From Branchiostoma floridae (lineage: Eukaryota > Chordata > Leptocardii > Amphioxiformes > Branchiostomatidae), in assembly GCF_000003815.2 (NCBI RefSeq), contig NC_049987.1:8575100-8639099 (forward strand): a stretch of 64,000 bases of DNA. Direction: 5' to 3'. Both the position numbers and the translations under genes were made by a program. This document shows positions 43,401-58,035 of the stretch, piece after piece (the first letter of the stretch is position 1; each line of letters opens with the position of its first letter). The notes beneath the pieces are model-generated. The model made no database searches and was not told the origin of the DNA. It was given only the letters and a program-made list of their open reading frames with translations.

Positions 43401-46400
43401 ATAGTAGACGCTCATATCAGATCATAACAGTTATGGGCAGGTCTACTCTCAGTTTATTGATTTTCTTCTATACGATACTGCAGGTATGATATACGGGATA
43501 CTGATCCAAACTACAGATCCCGTGCGGCAGTTTCAATAGGGGCAAAGAGACTTCAAAACATTCGTTGTCTAAGATAAGGTACTTCCATATATCTTATAGA
43601 CAAAACTTAGCTGAGTGTGATCTGGAGTGATGGGAACATATTTGTGGATATTCTGCTTGTATTCGTTGGAAATACATTTATCGATTGAATTGTTAGTTTA
43701 ATTGAATATCATTTTTTATCTGTGATTTTGGTTAGGGCCACGAGGTCAGACTTGAAGCTATCACACTGTGAACAAGTATGGTATTCTACATTTGGAGTTC
43801 CTGTCTACTACTAATCCTTAGCTCACACTGCCTTGCTATCAGTTGGTTGACATGTTTGTCATACATCCCGGTCAAAACCGACAAGAGACCGGCCTTCTGT
43901 TATCTCTGCAGTTCTTTAACCGAGGGCATTCTTTGCATGGCTGAAATGCCTAATTTTGGCCAAATCTTGAGACGCTCGTTATGAGCTTGGCTGGGAATCA
44001 TTTGCAACCTATAGGATTTGTAGACTTAGAAATATTGACAGAGAAAACGTTGTGCCAAATCCATGTGACTGAATAATCATACGATATACGTCACGACTTT
44101 CACGGCGTGGAATCTAATATTTTCAATTAGGGATCGTTTTACTCAAATCTGTAATCAGTGCTAATATATTGATTACGTTTAGGGAATTTTCCATACAAAT
44201 TTATATTCTTGTGTATCTCTAAGAGATATGAACGCACGATCATCCGTATCAACACTAGACCAAACACTAAGAATTCGTTATCAAACATATAAACTTTTTT
44301 GTGTGCTTACACGATTACATAAGAGGATCCTGCAAGTCTGCCCAGGCGGGGAATTCATCAAAACATTCGTCAGTAAGTCAAGTTGTTGCTGAATGATAGT
44401 CTGTCTCAACCTTTCACCATAAACGTCTCGTTACCGTCTCATGCAATCAACAACGCCTCCTGTACTATGAGTTGCAAAGTTCTACCATGATTAAGGTTAA
44501 GACCTTATTCATCTAACATGTATAGTGTGTCTTTAGCTTATTAGTACGTTGTAATACACGAAGCCATGACAATTTAGTTGCAGAACTTAACAATGATTAT
44601 TCACACCCAGACGACAGCTCTGCACTTTTCACTACTTGTACGAACATTCCAACTGCATGATGTCATTGAAGCTATCAGCAAGCTTGAGGATCAGAAAATG
44701 CAGGTGACGATTGGAAACTGGTAATTGAAAGTAATTCCACTTCCTGCGAGCCAAATGATGTTAGAGTTGTCAACTCTTCTACCATATTTCAACTCTTCAT
44801 GACTGACTTTCGTGTCGAATTGACTTTCCCAATTTCCCGGTAGGAAGCGAGGATAATGTAGATCAAATCCATTTTTAATTTGATTTTCAAAGCGACCAAA
44901 AACTGTCAAGGCTTAAGCGTCAACGCACACAGGAGCGAATACCACTGACACAGTTGGAAAGGCACGGACGTATTGTAAAAAATAGCCCCATTTCAAACGA
45001 ATTGTTTCCATTAAAGAAGCAACAGGATGTGGATTTGTATCTCGCAAAAGGTCCCAACGTCCCAGGTCACGATCTCAATTTCCTAACGACACCTGGGCGG
45101 CGAGACAAGTGCCACAAATTTTACAGCGTCAGAGAGACACAATGCAGTCAGCTGAAGGCAAGAACGTTATCTTAACTTCATACTTCACTCTACTATGCCC
45201 GATGTTGACAGGTATCCTTCCTCCTATGCCATGCACAAACGTTGTGCGTTTTGTCCAGAGTACATCTTCGTAACATCTCAACCATGAAATGTAACAGCCA
45301 CACATTACGCAGTGATGGATTTGTAATGTGTTAAACAGTCGTTGGGTTAAAAAATCTTTGTGAGCACCTGGCCTGAGCCTGCTACTGTATCGGGTATTTG
45401 GCTGTATTCCAACCACTTAAATAGGGATTTACGGTACTTTGTGCTGCCCGGTCCCAACAGTGCATTAATATATCTGTTGTATCTGGGTTCACTATTCTCT
45501 TGTGTACTATTGCAATTCAAATGGCGTTCTAACCTTCAGAAGTACTGTACCTTCATATGAGTTTGGTAACTTACCAACAAAAGCTGTTTCAAAGGAATTA
45601 TTCATAGTCGACGCAAAAGCGGAAAACTGGATTGTACCGTTGAACGTGTTGGTGATATGGATGCTTCATGTGACATTTTGTCACAAACAACATTTAACAC
45701 GGCTGAAAATTTTCAAATTGCCAGAGTCATCTCCCCTGGGCGTTCTTTCGGCAGCTGACAGACACCCAGGTGGGGCTACTGCATTGTTAGTCATGTATGA
45801 CTATTGCTCGACCCTACCTCCGGTGAAGCGTAATGCCGCCAGACTCGCCCCAACAAATCTACATCGATTTTAATAACGTGTCAGTCTCTATTGGATTGTG
45901 TTCAGAGGTGGATTTTCCCGTGACACCCTCAGCATATCCATCAACAACGTGCCAAGTGCTTGTCCCTAAGCCGATAACAATGGGATAGTGCAATTCTTGC
46001 AAAGCCAAATTTGTAACAATCTATAATTCTGGCACGAACTTAATAATCCTCTTATTGCATGGACGTCTTAGAAGCACGCGAACGAGGAAACTGCATATTC
46101 TTGCACATGATTCTTGTACAAAATGGGCAGAATGCATTTTTGTCAGCTCATTTTTAAGAAAAATCAATTTTCTTTATGTAAAGTCACTAAATGGAATTTC
46201 CAACGCGGATTGATGTCTCGTCAGATATGCATTGGTTTTTAACAGGAAAAATCCCTGCAAAGCATTTTGGATACCGAACTCACGTCCTGTCCCATCCCAT
46301 TCCTGTAACACAGCTATGATCACCGACACGTGGCAATGGATCAATTGAGGCATAGCCCTTGCCTTACGAGGAAATGTGAATTTTGCAGCAGCTGCTACGG

Positions 46401-46886
46401 CTCGGTGATAATTGAAATTCCCGAGACCTTGAAAGAGCAATCCGCGTAGAAATGTAACTTTTAGCCTTCAAATGGCCTGCTGTGTTTCTCTGCAGTATCC
46501 ATTACAATCAACAAAACTCAAATATTCATCTGGATGTATCCATACAGAACATTTTGAACAGAGAATTACTTGTCAAGATGCTAAATCGATGTCATTAGTC
46601 TAAGTGTTGCTCTTGTGAGTTAATGAATCATATGAAGTCATTGTTTATAAGCACAGAAGCTACAGCGCCGATTGTGTCTCAATTGAAATGAATTACACAT
46701 AACATTACACATGAGCGACTTACGTCCATGAAATGCTCAATCTGCGCTACAGCTTTTTTCAACGATTGCCCAGTCCTTCCCTCGGCTCGCCTCATCATAT
46801 CTTGACATAGAATAAAGATAATGCTTTATCCTGCATCTCCAAGAAACAACAAACCCAAACAACAGTTTCGAAAATGGTTGCGTACA
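37432..46886. other. No gene recognised
   Basis: AT-rich sequence with short frames on both strands and no domain, RNA or clear transposon end that I could identify. It may be intergenic or an intron of a gene whose exons lie outside. Confidence 0.5.
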
Positions 46887-47098
46887 TACTGTAAATGCAG
46901 AAATGTTCGCGGTGGATTAATGTTCGCGGTTTTCGCGGTGACCGCTTTACCGAGAAATTAAAACCACCGCGAACATTTTTCTATTATGGTAAGAGACTGC
47001 AGTCTATGGTGTTACCGCGAAATTAATACCACAGCGAAAAGTCCTTTTTCCCGCTACCGCGAAATTAAATCCCCGCGAACTTAAATGCATTTACAGTA
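46887..47098. mobile_element. Short foldback MITE rich in TTCGCGGT words
   Basis: The left end TACTGTAAATGCA (46887-46899) is the exact inverse of TGCATTTACAGTA (47086-47098). Inside are inverted blocks of GTTCGCGGTGG and CCACCGCGAAC, repeated TTCGCGGT / ACCGCGAAATTAA words and no coding frame. Length 212 bp. MITEs of this GTTCGCGG style are known to me as abundant in marine invertebrate genomes. Target duplication not resolved. Confidence 0.8.
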
Positions 47099-48268
47099 CT
47101 TGAACTTATTTCAGTACTTTGTGTGATGAGGGGAACGCGAAAGCTTATCAAGTGTCACCTACTTGTGATTCCTCGAAGTAATCTTCGGAAGAAGCAATTT
47201 CGTGAATGTAAATTGCTCTGGTATGAGCTGTCTTGGCTGTAACACGTGTAATATAGTGCAGAGGCGTAAATGTAAATTGCGTTTACCCAATATCGCCTTG
47301 TCGACAACTCTTCGCAAGGCTACGTGCATTGATATCTGTTGACATTTACATTCGATTTGTCGATAGAAAAGAATTCTCAATTCTGCTGTGACAAAATGAC
47401 CGTATCTTTATTTCAAAACATATGAAAATGGTAGTTTATAATGGGGTTGATGCTTTATTGGTGGCCCGAAGTGCTGATAATCAACTTGTAGAATCCAGAA
47501 GCTGGAGCTGCCAAAGTGGCAAATAATGAAATCAAAGATTCGAACACAGGAAGAGGGGTTGATTATTTTTCGGGTATTCTGAGTTGACCACAAGGTAACA
47601 TCATTCGTATATTTGAGATGCACTATTCATTTTAAGTGGTGGTATGATAACTTTTTTTTTACTTTTGTGTAATGGTGGGGAATCATATATTTCTAACAAC
47701 TGAAATTTATTCTTGCCCTAGATTCTAGCTTAATTTTTCCAGCCTTGCAATATCCTGCTTACCAGTAGTATTATTGACAACCACTTCTCTGGAGAGGCAA
47801 GAAAGACAGACAGAAAATCGAAGATCGTCGAGAGGCGAGACATGTTTGAAACAGGCCAGCGCCTCCAGTACGTGCAGGGATGTCACATACTCGCTAGGAA
47901 TTTGTTCCTAGATTCAGGTACACTTCTTTGGACATATAAGGAAACTTTCCTTTCAGCAGGACTGAGTTGTGTCACATGATCATTGCTTTAACACGTCGCC
48001 CAGGCACCTTGCTGAGCTGATGGACATCTGTGTTTAGATACCGGATATGTTCTAAACTTTACATCATAATCCTATTGATCATAGAATAAGCTACTTAGGT
48101 TGTACCTACACTGTCTAAATTATAATTATCTTTACCTTGAATCTTAACCTTGAACCACAGCCAATAGATACCATCATTTTGGGTAATGAGGCTATCCTAG
48201 CTGCGGCTGTAGTAGTAGTAGTTAGTCGGTGAAGCGGTACTGGAACTGGTATGAATGAGGTTCCATTC
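47099..48268. other. No gene recognised
   Basis: Non-coding. The last 100-150 bp near 48.2 kb include a short TAG trinucleotide run and are probably the 3' untranslated part of the LINE relic that follows. Confidence 0.5.
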
Positions 48269-48373
48269 TTACACCAGTCTTGCCTTGCACTCGTTCACTG
48301 ACTCCCTCGAAATTATGCTATGTGAGAGTTTATTCCAGACGTGTGGGGAAGGAATTTTGTTTGAACGTTTAAA
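48269..48373 (-). mobile_element. LINE reverse-transcriptase C-terminal relic
   Basis: On the minus strand the frame reads F-K-R-S-N-K-I-P-S-P, H-V-W-N-K-L-S-H-S-I-I, then E-S-V-N-E-C-K-A-R-L-V and a stop. This matches the classic non-LTR ending V-W-N-x-L-P-x-x-V-V-x-x-x-S-V-N-x-F-K-x-R-L-D. The sequence after the stop contains a CTA repeat, as in a LINE 3' tail. Only the C-terminal end is evident, as in a 5'-truncated insertion. Clade not assigned. Confidence 0.6.
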
Positions 48374-51300
48374 GTGGTAAAGTGAGGAAAAACATACAAC
48401 TCAATTAAGCGAGCTGCGAGGATGAATATGTGTTCTGTTGCAGGAGTGGTCTGGACACCCTGGAGCGTCAGTCTTTATTAAAATCCGTTTAAATGCTGTA
48501 GGCAAACATGACCTTGCTTCCTTAAGCTTGAACTTACTCATAGAGCGGTATCACGTGTCAATGCCGTGTTGTACATTTGCACTGTCATGATAACTCATAC
48601 AACGACCGTAAAAGGACATCCTCTGAAAGCAATCTCTCTTCTTTACAGCTTTATCAACCATAGTGGCTGTTTTTGTGTGAGAACACACAGTTATGGTCCT
48701 GGAGTAAGTGTAAAAGGAATCTGCAGGCATCGAATAAAATCTGCAAGTTACAACCAGGCATTTGCCATTGGCGCCAAGGAAAATTCAATAGACACCCGAT
48801 TGCAAAAAGGGCAGGAACAGTGGCAAAGAACTGAGGTCACAATATTCGTGTCATCGACATTCTCAAGGATGTTTGCATTCTTTGAAGCCTTTGCGAACTG
48901 TCCTGGCCATTGGAGAATTCATTTTCCCGTCTGAGGGCAAAGGGTCGCAAAAATGAATCCAATTTCTGAAAATCTCTTGACTGTTAAAGGAAACCTATTT
49001 AACGGTCCATTACGGCAAAGAAGTCAAAAGATCAACACGCTTCGGCTAGCTACTGTACGGCTCCTTGAAAAGCACATCCATTTGATGGATGACTCTTTTT
49101 TCTTCTTTGAGAACTACTGACGTATATACTATTAATATAGATGGTTACGTGTAATTCGTCAGTTGCCTAGTCTTAAAATGTGAGAAAATAAACGTTTTGT
49201 TTGGCAGCCAGCCATGGTTGTGGCGCACCTTTATCGACCTTACTTCACAATGACTGGGACACATCAGGAGCATTCTGGACATCCTCCATTTGACCGAGTG
49301 TGAAACGAGAGCGTATCAAAGTTCGCGCTTAATGTACAACCTTGTTCATTTTATGCATTTATGTCCGTAATCACTGCTCCTTTCTACGCAACAACATTTC
49401 ATCCTAAGTTGGAACTGAACGCAAGGGCTGTGACCTCGGAGCTGGGAACCTGTATACAACACACATCAAAAGATTATAGATCTCACTCATGCGTATGGAT
49501 GGGTGAGTCGTGAAAAGAGCTTCTGCAGATAAAGGTCGGAGGAGACGATTGAAAGATTAATTGAATGGACGGGTCGTCAGTATTACTATGAGTAATGCAC
49601 CATCAGCGAATCATCTCCAGAGTACTCCTGCCTAAAGTACAAGTCGCCCAGACAATGGACTGGCATGGTGGGAGTTAACAGATCGGTAACTGAATAAAAC
49701 ATGTTCTTGTAACACGTTATATCATTATTCTGATCTCTTGCAAAAAATACTAGAAGCCTCCAGTGTGGTGTGGGGTTGATTTGTTGGAGCTCCATCAATA
49801 TTCAAATAATTTAGAAATTCTTCGCCCAACTGACAATCAATATGCCGACGGTCTCCCTTCAGTTCCGAAACGAGCATACAGACACTATCGAAGCTCGTGA
49901 TAACTTTGGTTCACCAAAGGTCAAAGTTCGGATGAATTCCGTGCTCTCCTCGAACTGCCCTAAGGCTACACTGGTACTCTTAATGCATGTCAGGTCAGTA
50001 CCCTTCTCCCATGAAACTATAAAGGTTTTAAAAAGTTTGAACTGACGAAAGATTGCAAAGCATATACAATACCCAGTTGCAGGCACTTTTACCATGCTAT
50101 TATCAGCTAGACTATCGTGCTCATAAGTCATGTCCACTTAAAAGCTATAGTAGAGATATCACTGTTGAGTTGGGACGTTTGTTCTGTCCAATTCTAGTTT
50201 CAGAAGGATTCTTGCAAATAACGTCAATTTCTCAGGCCTACTCAATGTCGATTGATCAACAGCACTGGAAAGACAACCATTTGACATCACACACATGTTC
50301 GACATCAATCATTATATTCTTCTTCTTGTTTATGATTACAATGTAGCTTACTAATACATCTCAAACAGTTCCGTTGGACATCACATCAGATTGCTCCTAA
50401 TATGAGGATATAAACAAAAGCGGGGAGCGCATTGGTAGTAACTTTCTGTCAGGCTTCAGTTATCTGGCCGGTAAAGGCTGATTTGTTGAGTCAATGGTCG
50501 CAGCTTTCCATCTTGAAAAGTCGGTCCACAAATCTACATACAGGCCAAAGCCTAAAGTCGATACTGAAGCTCGACGGCATCCATGATAGTGCTGATAAAA
50601 GCTTCCATACGAAAGCTAAAGAGATTAGATTTTGAATTAGATCACAATGCAAAATGAATCGAATTAGATTGAAGTCAAATTGAAAATCTTACGAAACATA
50701 TTAGGAACATATATCATTAGAATCCACTGCGAAACTTTTCTTTTGAGTATAACGTTGAAGGTTAAATCGGGTGGTGAAATGACCACAAATAATGCAATAA
50801 ACGACAGTGTATATACATAAGACGTGGTCGTTTTCGTTGAAAGGTTTTTTATAACCTAAAAGGCGGGCCGTGGCCATTCCTTTCAGACTGACGAAGTTTT
50901 ACAGACTCGATGACACACACCGTGTCAGATGAGTGCATCAGAAAGCCACGCCGTTAAATGACTGCCATTAATGGCAACATCGGACACCCCAAAGCTAAGC
51001 CCTTATAAAAGTACTGATGGAAAACCATAAAGAGCCTTATCGTCAGCTCATAATGAAGCTACGCAGCCTGCTGGAGCCCTTTCTTCTGGCACACTGGGGA
51101 GAAATGGGAATCTGCTTGACATTGACCAGCCGGAACCTTTATCTATGGCCAAGGGCAGCAGCGTTATCTTGAGGACACGTTACCACGCTGTGCAGGTAAT
51201 ACTGCCCTGCCGCAGAGATCCTTTTCAACCATGAAAGTCTAATCATCAGCACAGTGCAGCAGCTTGGGAGATTGCGATAAAGCAGTCAAACAAAGAAGAG

Positions 51301-53700
51301 CAATTTTCGAGACCAGCTGCGCCAGATTTGGAAGTCACTAAATTCATTCAAGAAGGATTTTGAAAGTAATTTCAGAAGACCCGTGAGAGGAGTAATAATT
51401 AGTTCATCCATCTTTGACTGAGACGGTTGAATGGAAGTGCTCAATTTTAGCGATAGAATCTATGATATGCCAAACAAACGTATACGGTACAGCACTGAGT
51501 GAAAGCATTAGGGAATGTCAAGGAGGCTACATCCAAAAGTTGTAGTCAAGGCCCTAAGGAAGTTTTCCCTTCACCACCCGTAATAGATCCATGACATAAT
51601 GAAAGCTTGTCTAAATATTTGGCTACATTGGAATGTCTGCATGACAATTTTCTGTTTTGTTATGGTAACGTTGGTAATGCCTCTTGCCACATACACAGTT
51701 AAAAAGATCCTGCACTTAAGCATGTAAAATGACACAGGATAAAATCAGAAGGCAAGTCTCTTGATGGGGATACGACACAGTACCACTGTGACGAAACTTC
51801 TTTTCATTACTTACCAAGATCCAAAATTGGATTTAAAGTCAGGTAAAGTATATTTTGCGTAAGGTAAATAGCAACTTAGTTCTTTGAGATATCTCAATTG
51901 AATGATAGAGTGTGTCGAAAAATGTTGCACCTACATTGCAGAAACACTATCTCTGCTTTGGGAACTGTTATCCTAAAATCAGCGAGAATACGGGATACAC
52001 ACTACATGATAAATGCGCAAGATGATTTTTGGCAAAGAAGACATTCATGAATCCATTCCCCTTGTCAGTACTGCCTCTCTGTTGTAGACGTCATAGTAAA
52101 AGGTCAACTCTGTAAGCATTTTCCCCCGAGCTCTGGGCGGTCCCCCGGGGTCATGATAGACGGCGCTCTGTTGGCATTGATGGATTCGGGGAGATTATGT
52201 ACTTAGAGAGCGCGATAAGATTGCCTGAGCGTCATTTCGGAGCACGTCATAAACATCGTGAGTCCGGAACACTTACTTAAGGTGAAAATTGAAACGCATT
52301 ACTGGTGTGCATTACGTCTCTGCAGTTATGCATTAGTGTGTGCTCAGTTACGTATCTTTCTTAAACAAACTTTCGGGTCGTGCGGCTTGATGCATATGTC
52401 GTTGAGAATACATCCTTTAAGAAAGAAATGAAAGTATCAAAGACGCTTGTACGAGCATTCTGTATCATGATGGATTTCTTTTGCTATCAGTGTGATAGCA
52501 TTTGGTACTCTATTTTGATACCAAAAATTCCATATAAATTTATGTGTTTGATGTAATACTATGTCGTCCGGTTTCAGAAAGGCGCAGCTAATACCCGTTT
52601 CCTTGCTCAAAAAAAGACATAAAACACAAATACCACCATTAGGGCATTCCTTTTTATGAATCGAGTAAATCGAAAAAGAGGTGGAATAGACACATCAAGT
52701 ATAAAAGGCTGAAGAGGAGTCAAGATGTATTCTGACCTTGACTTCTTCCATCGAATGTATCACCCAGGGCCTCTAAAGAGCTTAATCTTCAAGCCATGCT
52801 TGAATTCCATCTCTTTTAGTAGATGTCGTCTTTAATCTGATTAATTCCGAATAATTACTTACCAAACACATCATTTTATACGCTAACATGTACCATCAAA
52901 TTACTTCACCACTTATCCATAAAGTAAATACATTAGACATACTAATATGTACGACTTCAGCAAAGGAAGGACTCTAACAGTTGAACAAACTTCTGTAAGT
53001 GCGTATTTAAGAAAGAATTTTCGTGACTAGATTTATCAAGGAGTCGTTTGAGTACAGAAAAAGTACTACCCATACTTTGGGCTCCGGTTGCTATGTCATG
53101 ACTGAAGTTTATCAAAACATAGCCGACTATCTTATATGAAATAATGATAAACCATATGCAGGTAGCAATGATTTTTTTCCAAATGAATACGGGAGGATGG
53201 TTGTGAAAGTTTGAGCGGCTGATCTGATCATGGGCATGCATAAATCACCCATCTTAAACATACCATCTGTTGAAGGATATGTGCCCACGCAGTTGCCTCA
53301 AGCAACCGCCGTCCCTCACTCATCATCAACAGCACATTTTCCCTCCCATCAGTGCGGTCGGTAATCTTCAAGACAAATATCAGAGCTTTACACAAGGCCA
53401 CACAGTACCAGAAATCCTGGAAATCTTGTTTGAAACTTCTGACAAGCATTAAGAAGATAAAGTAGTTTTTCTTCATTTAGCACTGTCCAATGTTTTCATG
53501 TATAGGAAATCTAATGTGTTTGCTCAATTTATTGGGATCTCCTCAGACAGATTGTGCATTAGCGTGCGTTTGGTGATCTGTCATCTAAAGGTCATCCCAC
53601 ATGCAGATGTGGGCGAACCCGGCGTGCTAGGGATGCAGTAATTGTACTCGTACATCTCAATTAATGCCAGCACTCCTCACGGAATGCAAATGATTGATCG

Positions 53701-53743
53701 AACCAAAAGCTTTTGAAAAAGACCTAACCAAAAGCTTTTGAAG
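53701..53743. repeat. 25-bp direct repeat carrying a 12-bp palindrome
   Basis: AACCAAAAGCTTTTGAA starts at 53701 and again at 53726. Each copy contains the perfect palindrome CAAAAGCTTTTG. Confidence 0.85.
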
Positions 53744-55306
53744 AGGACTCACAACAAGCGCAAAGTTAATCTGGTCTCGCTCAGTCCTGATTGTTTTTAA
53801 TTGAAAGTTTATTCATTTACATGATTGATTCAGAAAAGTGCACGTGCAAACAATGAATTCCAAATTCATGATATCACCTTTTAGTTATATACCATAGCTT
53901 GCCCTCGCATTCCTATGTTGCAACCACAAGTTTTTTTCTCAGGTCATTTGAAGTCATGCAGCATACTGAGAAGCCGATTTCATCTACAAGATTGTGAACC
54001 CAAGCAAACTTTGATTTTCTGTTTCATTTCGTACCGGATGTTTTCGATACGAAATGCTCTATCATGCTAACACGATCACAAGAGCCTTGCTTCTGACAGC
54101 AGACAAATCTATAACTTGGAGTTTGCATTGATCCATGCGCATGGTGGCTGTCCACCGAGGGATCTTATTCTTTCGCCTGATTGGATTTTGCATCGATGTG
54201 TACTTCTGAGATTTTATTAGCATACCTAGCTGTCCCTGGTGAGATGCTGACTCATCACACGGTGACTTGTCGTGTCTGATTTGAATTGATTTGTACGCCT
54301 AACAGCTTTCCGTCAGCTATCAAAGCAGACAGGTGAAAAGTTTGTGTAGTACATGACAAAATACTTTTGTGACTTCCATGAGTTTTGCAACAGAGATTGG
54401 GCAATACTTCAAAAGTATTTCTTTGCTTTGGTTGTCATTGCATATTGTGTAACAACGTGATTCGTTTATAACCAACCATTACTGTATCAGCAACGTGTGG
54501 CCAACTACAGACCTTTGCTTCCCTATCTCATAGTACGGGTAAATCGTTAGCCCAAGTAATATGTAAACTGGAGCTGTAAACTGCGTCTGTTACTGACAAG
54601 AATACATATAGAATCACCTGGGCATTCCATATCACTGGGTGTAGTAAAACTAATAAGATTGACTTCTTTGCAGAGGAAATAAGGAAACCATATGATAAGG
54701 GCACAACCATGGTTCGGAGGCATAGTTTACCCGTTACATTTGAAATAGCGGATCGATTGATACCTTGGCAAAGTATGTTTGGATAGTTGGTGAGCATCAA
54801 AGGCAATTACATAAATATACATGGCTTGACATCATTCATCAGTATTGATAGTGTCTGAATTTCTAGATCTAAACAAGTGTAAACACTTCTACAGTACGCA
54901 GCTATTATATGACTTTCAAGAAGTCAAACGTACGATTTGTCCTTGTGCATCATGTAACAAAGCCGTAGGCAGCATTGATTAGTTGCTCTCAGCATGCTAT
55001 AATCGCCCTTAATGTGGAGTTAAAAGCCATTAATGACAAACTAATGCAGGAACATCTGTTTTCACTTTGCAGAACAAAGACTTGTAAATCTCGCATTTGT
55101 ATGATGCCGTTCAAATTACCTTCTTGGTATTTTATCGCTCGCATTAAGGGTAGAACCTCATCAGGCGTGCAGAAGAATATACGACGGCCCAGCGTTGTGG
55201 AGTTGCGTAAGTGTTTATTATATTATTAATATGCGTAACTGTGACGCCGTTTCGTCTTGTTCGGTCTATATCACAATAACACGCCTGGACAGATTTCTAT
55301 GTTCAA

Positions 55307-55341
55307 CGCGTATATCTTGCGTATATCTTGTGTATATCTCG
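55307..55341. repeat. Three-copy 11-bp repeat GTATATCTTGC
   Basis: Consecutive units are CGTATATCTTG, CGTATATCTTG and TGTATATCTCG, with one or two changes in the last. Confidence 0.75.
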
Positions 55342-57889
55342 ATGTCTGAATGTACGTAAGTGCAATTACGTTATCTTACAATGATGAGATCGCGATCGGT
55401 GCAGACATCCGTCCATCTCAAAAGATGATGGTAGCAATCTGGATTAAGGCGGTTTTCAGCGATCGGTAGCCATCCAATTATGTCTGGAGTCCATCACTTG
55501 ATAATGAACTCATCTGCTGTTCGTCTGCCTCATCACCAGTCTCAAACAGCTTTTGGAGTTAACTTTCTACAAAGTCACCACCAAGGTTATCACCAACGTA
55601 CATCTAGACTGCTGTAACCTACTAACCACCAGTCAACCCAAAAGGCGCCGGCGGCTATCACTTTATCTTGATTCATTTCAGCGAGCCATACCAAAAGGCA
55701 AATAGAGAAATATATCACAAAAGTGGTGGCCAGAAAGCATCTCAGAAAGAGAGTAGATTACTCTTGATAAGGTCACAGCATAGCATATAGCCTGCTATCA
55801 TTTCAGCACACTTTGGGCATCTTATACTTCATGGCTGTTTCTCAAGACAAATCCATGCAATTTAGTCGCAATACCTGTTCTAAACCAGCCGAATCTGTAT
55901 CTCTCCCGAAAGAAAACTTTGGCTCAGGCCTGGCTCTCAAGTATTTCTCCACTACTTTTCTGCTGCTCAAAGCAAGTACTCAGTAGACCTGGCTAAGTGC
56001 GTTTCCAAATCCCTCCTGCCAACAAGTATCCATTTTGGAATTGATGTTGATAATCCCACAACTTTGTGACCTTTTCTCGTGCTTTAGGCAGTTCTGCCTC
56101 ACCGGAGAAATCCGATAATTCGCTCGGGCATTGCCGTACACGTGAGGCGGGGATGGCGTTTGTCGATCCCGGCATCTCTTCAGTGATGGGATCAAGAGAT
56201 CACACATAAAAGATAACGAATGGACAGTTTCAGGAGGACCGCTGCCAAACCTTCACGCCCAATAATCAGGATCAGCGAAGCGTAGGAAACATGGTGCGAT
56301 GATAAGCTGGGGTGGATGTAGGATTGGTAATTTCCTCCCGATGCCCTCAGTACGCAAACTTATAAAGCGAAGTGCACTTTGAAATAGCAACTCAACCCAT
56401 TTGAGAGACGGTGTCTGGACGTAATCCTCCAAACGTAGATTGAAGATCCACCGGGATGGCTACATCTTATAATTCGCCTATGCTAACCCTCCTCCCCTAA
56501 GACTGCAATCTAACGGAAGGCATTGGAGATATACCGATTACTGAGCTCTGCTGAGGATTATTCCACTGATAGATGTGGAGACCTCAGCACACAACGCTGA
56601 ATGAGTTTAACATTATTTACAAAGTACCAAAGTACACTGACTATTAAGACATCGAAGGAAAATCCTTCTGAATATGTTCTTTATCTCGTTGCCTTACCTT
56701 TATCAGAAAAGCATCTCCCCTTTAGCTGCTGTGATTGGGAATAATGGTGAGCCCTAGCCTGTTATCTATCCTACTTTGCAAACTCATTACTAGTTTAAAT
56801 AGGCACTGAGGTTTCTGTTTTCACAAAGTCACGGGCATAGATTCATCTCTGACAAAAGTTTTCATGCTAACAAATGGCGCTGTTGCGGAGCAACATGTGC
56901 AAAGCTCCTCTGGCAAAACGCACAGAAATCCAATTCCCGGCGGCATGCCACGCAGTCTGTTGGGACGCCGTGCTTTATTGAAGACAACCAAAGAAGTGAC
57001 AAGTTAATGGCAGGCACAGCAGTAACAAGGGAAGCGCCGTCCAAGCAATGCCTTTTCCTGTCATATTTCATTGATTTATTGTCCGAACCCTATTTTGTTC
57101 CATGAGCATGTACTTGTTCAAGTATTCCCATAAGAGCAACGTTCAACCTAGCATGAAGTGTTTGTTATTCGCATAACCTTACGTGACATCAATTCCGTGT
57201 TCATATCTGAAGAAATCGGAAGCCTACTGGTTTGTACAAATAGTAGTATCAATTTCCCTTGCGTTTCTACATGTCACGCACGTAAATTCTGTTTTCCATT
57301 GTCTAAAATGTGTTTGCCTTCATCTTGTACCCCAATCACTTCTGCTTCTACTTTACCGTGTTAAATTACACGTACCTAAGTGGACGTTAGTCTTTCGATT
57401 AGTTAATAGACCATGCGTAATCTACAGCACATTTTACTCCGGGGTAAGGGGAGATAGCGTACAAACATATTGTTTCTCCCATAATCTTTTACGGTCAGTG
57501 ACTTTAACAAGAGAAAACTTCTGCGGCTTCTCATAACAGACGAAACTCACGTTCCACGATGTAGTGTCGTGGCGAGTGCAAGTGACAAATTGCTAAGGCT
57601 ACTGCAAGTGCCTCGAGCGTTTACGGAGGAGCAAATCCTGTACATTATTTACAGACACAGCATAATCAAAGTCATTCATTTTAAGTTTAACTTGGATCCA
57701 CTGAAAAGTAGAATGTAACATATATTCTAAATCGTAACTACATGATGCAAATGCACATGTATATCTCAGTCTTTTTGCCTTCACAAAAAAGTGGGCGGGA
57801 CTGGTCGGCTGTGATTTTGTAGTTGCGACTTTTCACTCTCTCCCTCGCATTATTACACTACTATTCTAGTAACGTATGCGAATTAACCA

Positions 57890-58035
57890 TCCTCATAAGT
57901 CACCCTCCCTCCATGTCCATTCACCACTCTTCTCCAACCTACACATTAGTGTGCCTCCCCATCCGGTCCCAATCCGGCCCCCATCCGTACCCTGCCTCCC
58001 ATTCTCTCAACCTATCCTCAAACCAGCTCATCAAA
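57890..58035. other. C-rich, G-poor strand-asymmetric tract
   Basis: The plus strand is dominated by CCT, CCA and CAC words (for example CACCCTCCCTCC and CCAATCCGGCCCCCATCC) with very few G. It forms no coding frame of known type and has no exact repeat unit. Confidence 0.65.

Noticed and set aside
45502-45873. 123-codon plus-strand frame
   Set aside because: No domain, no splice support, and composition like neighbouring non-coding DNA.
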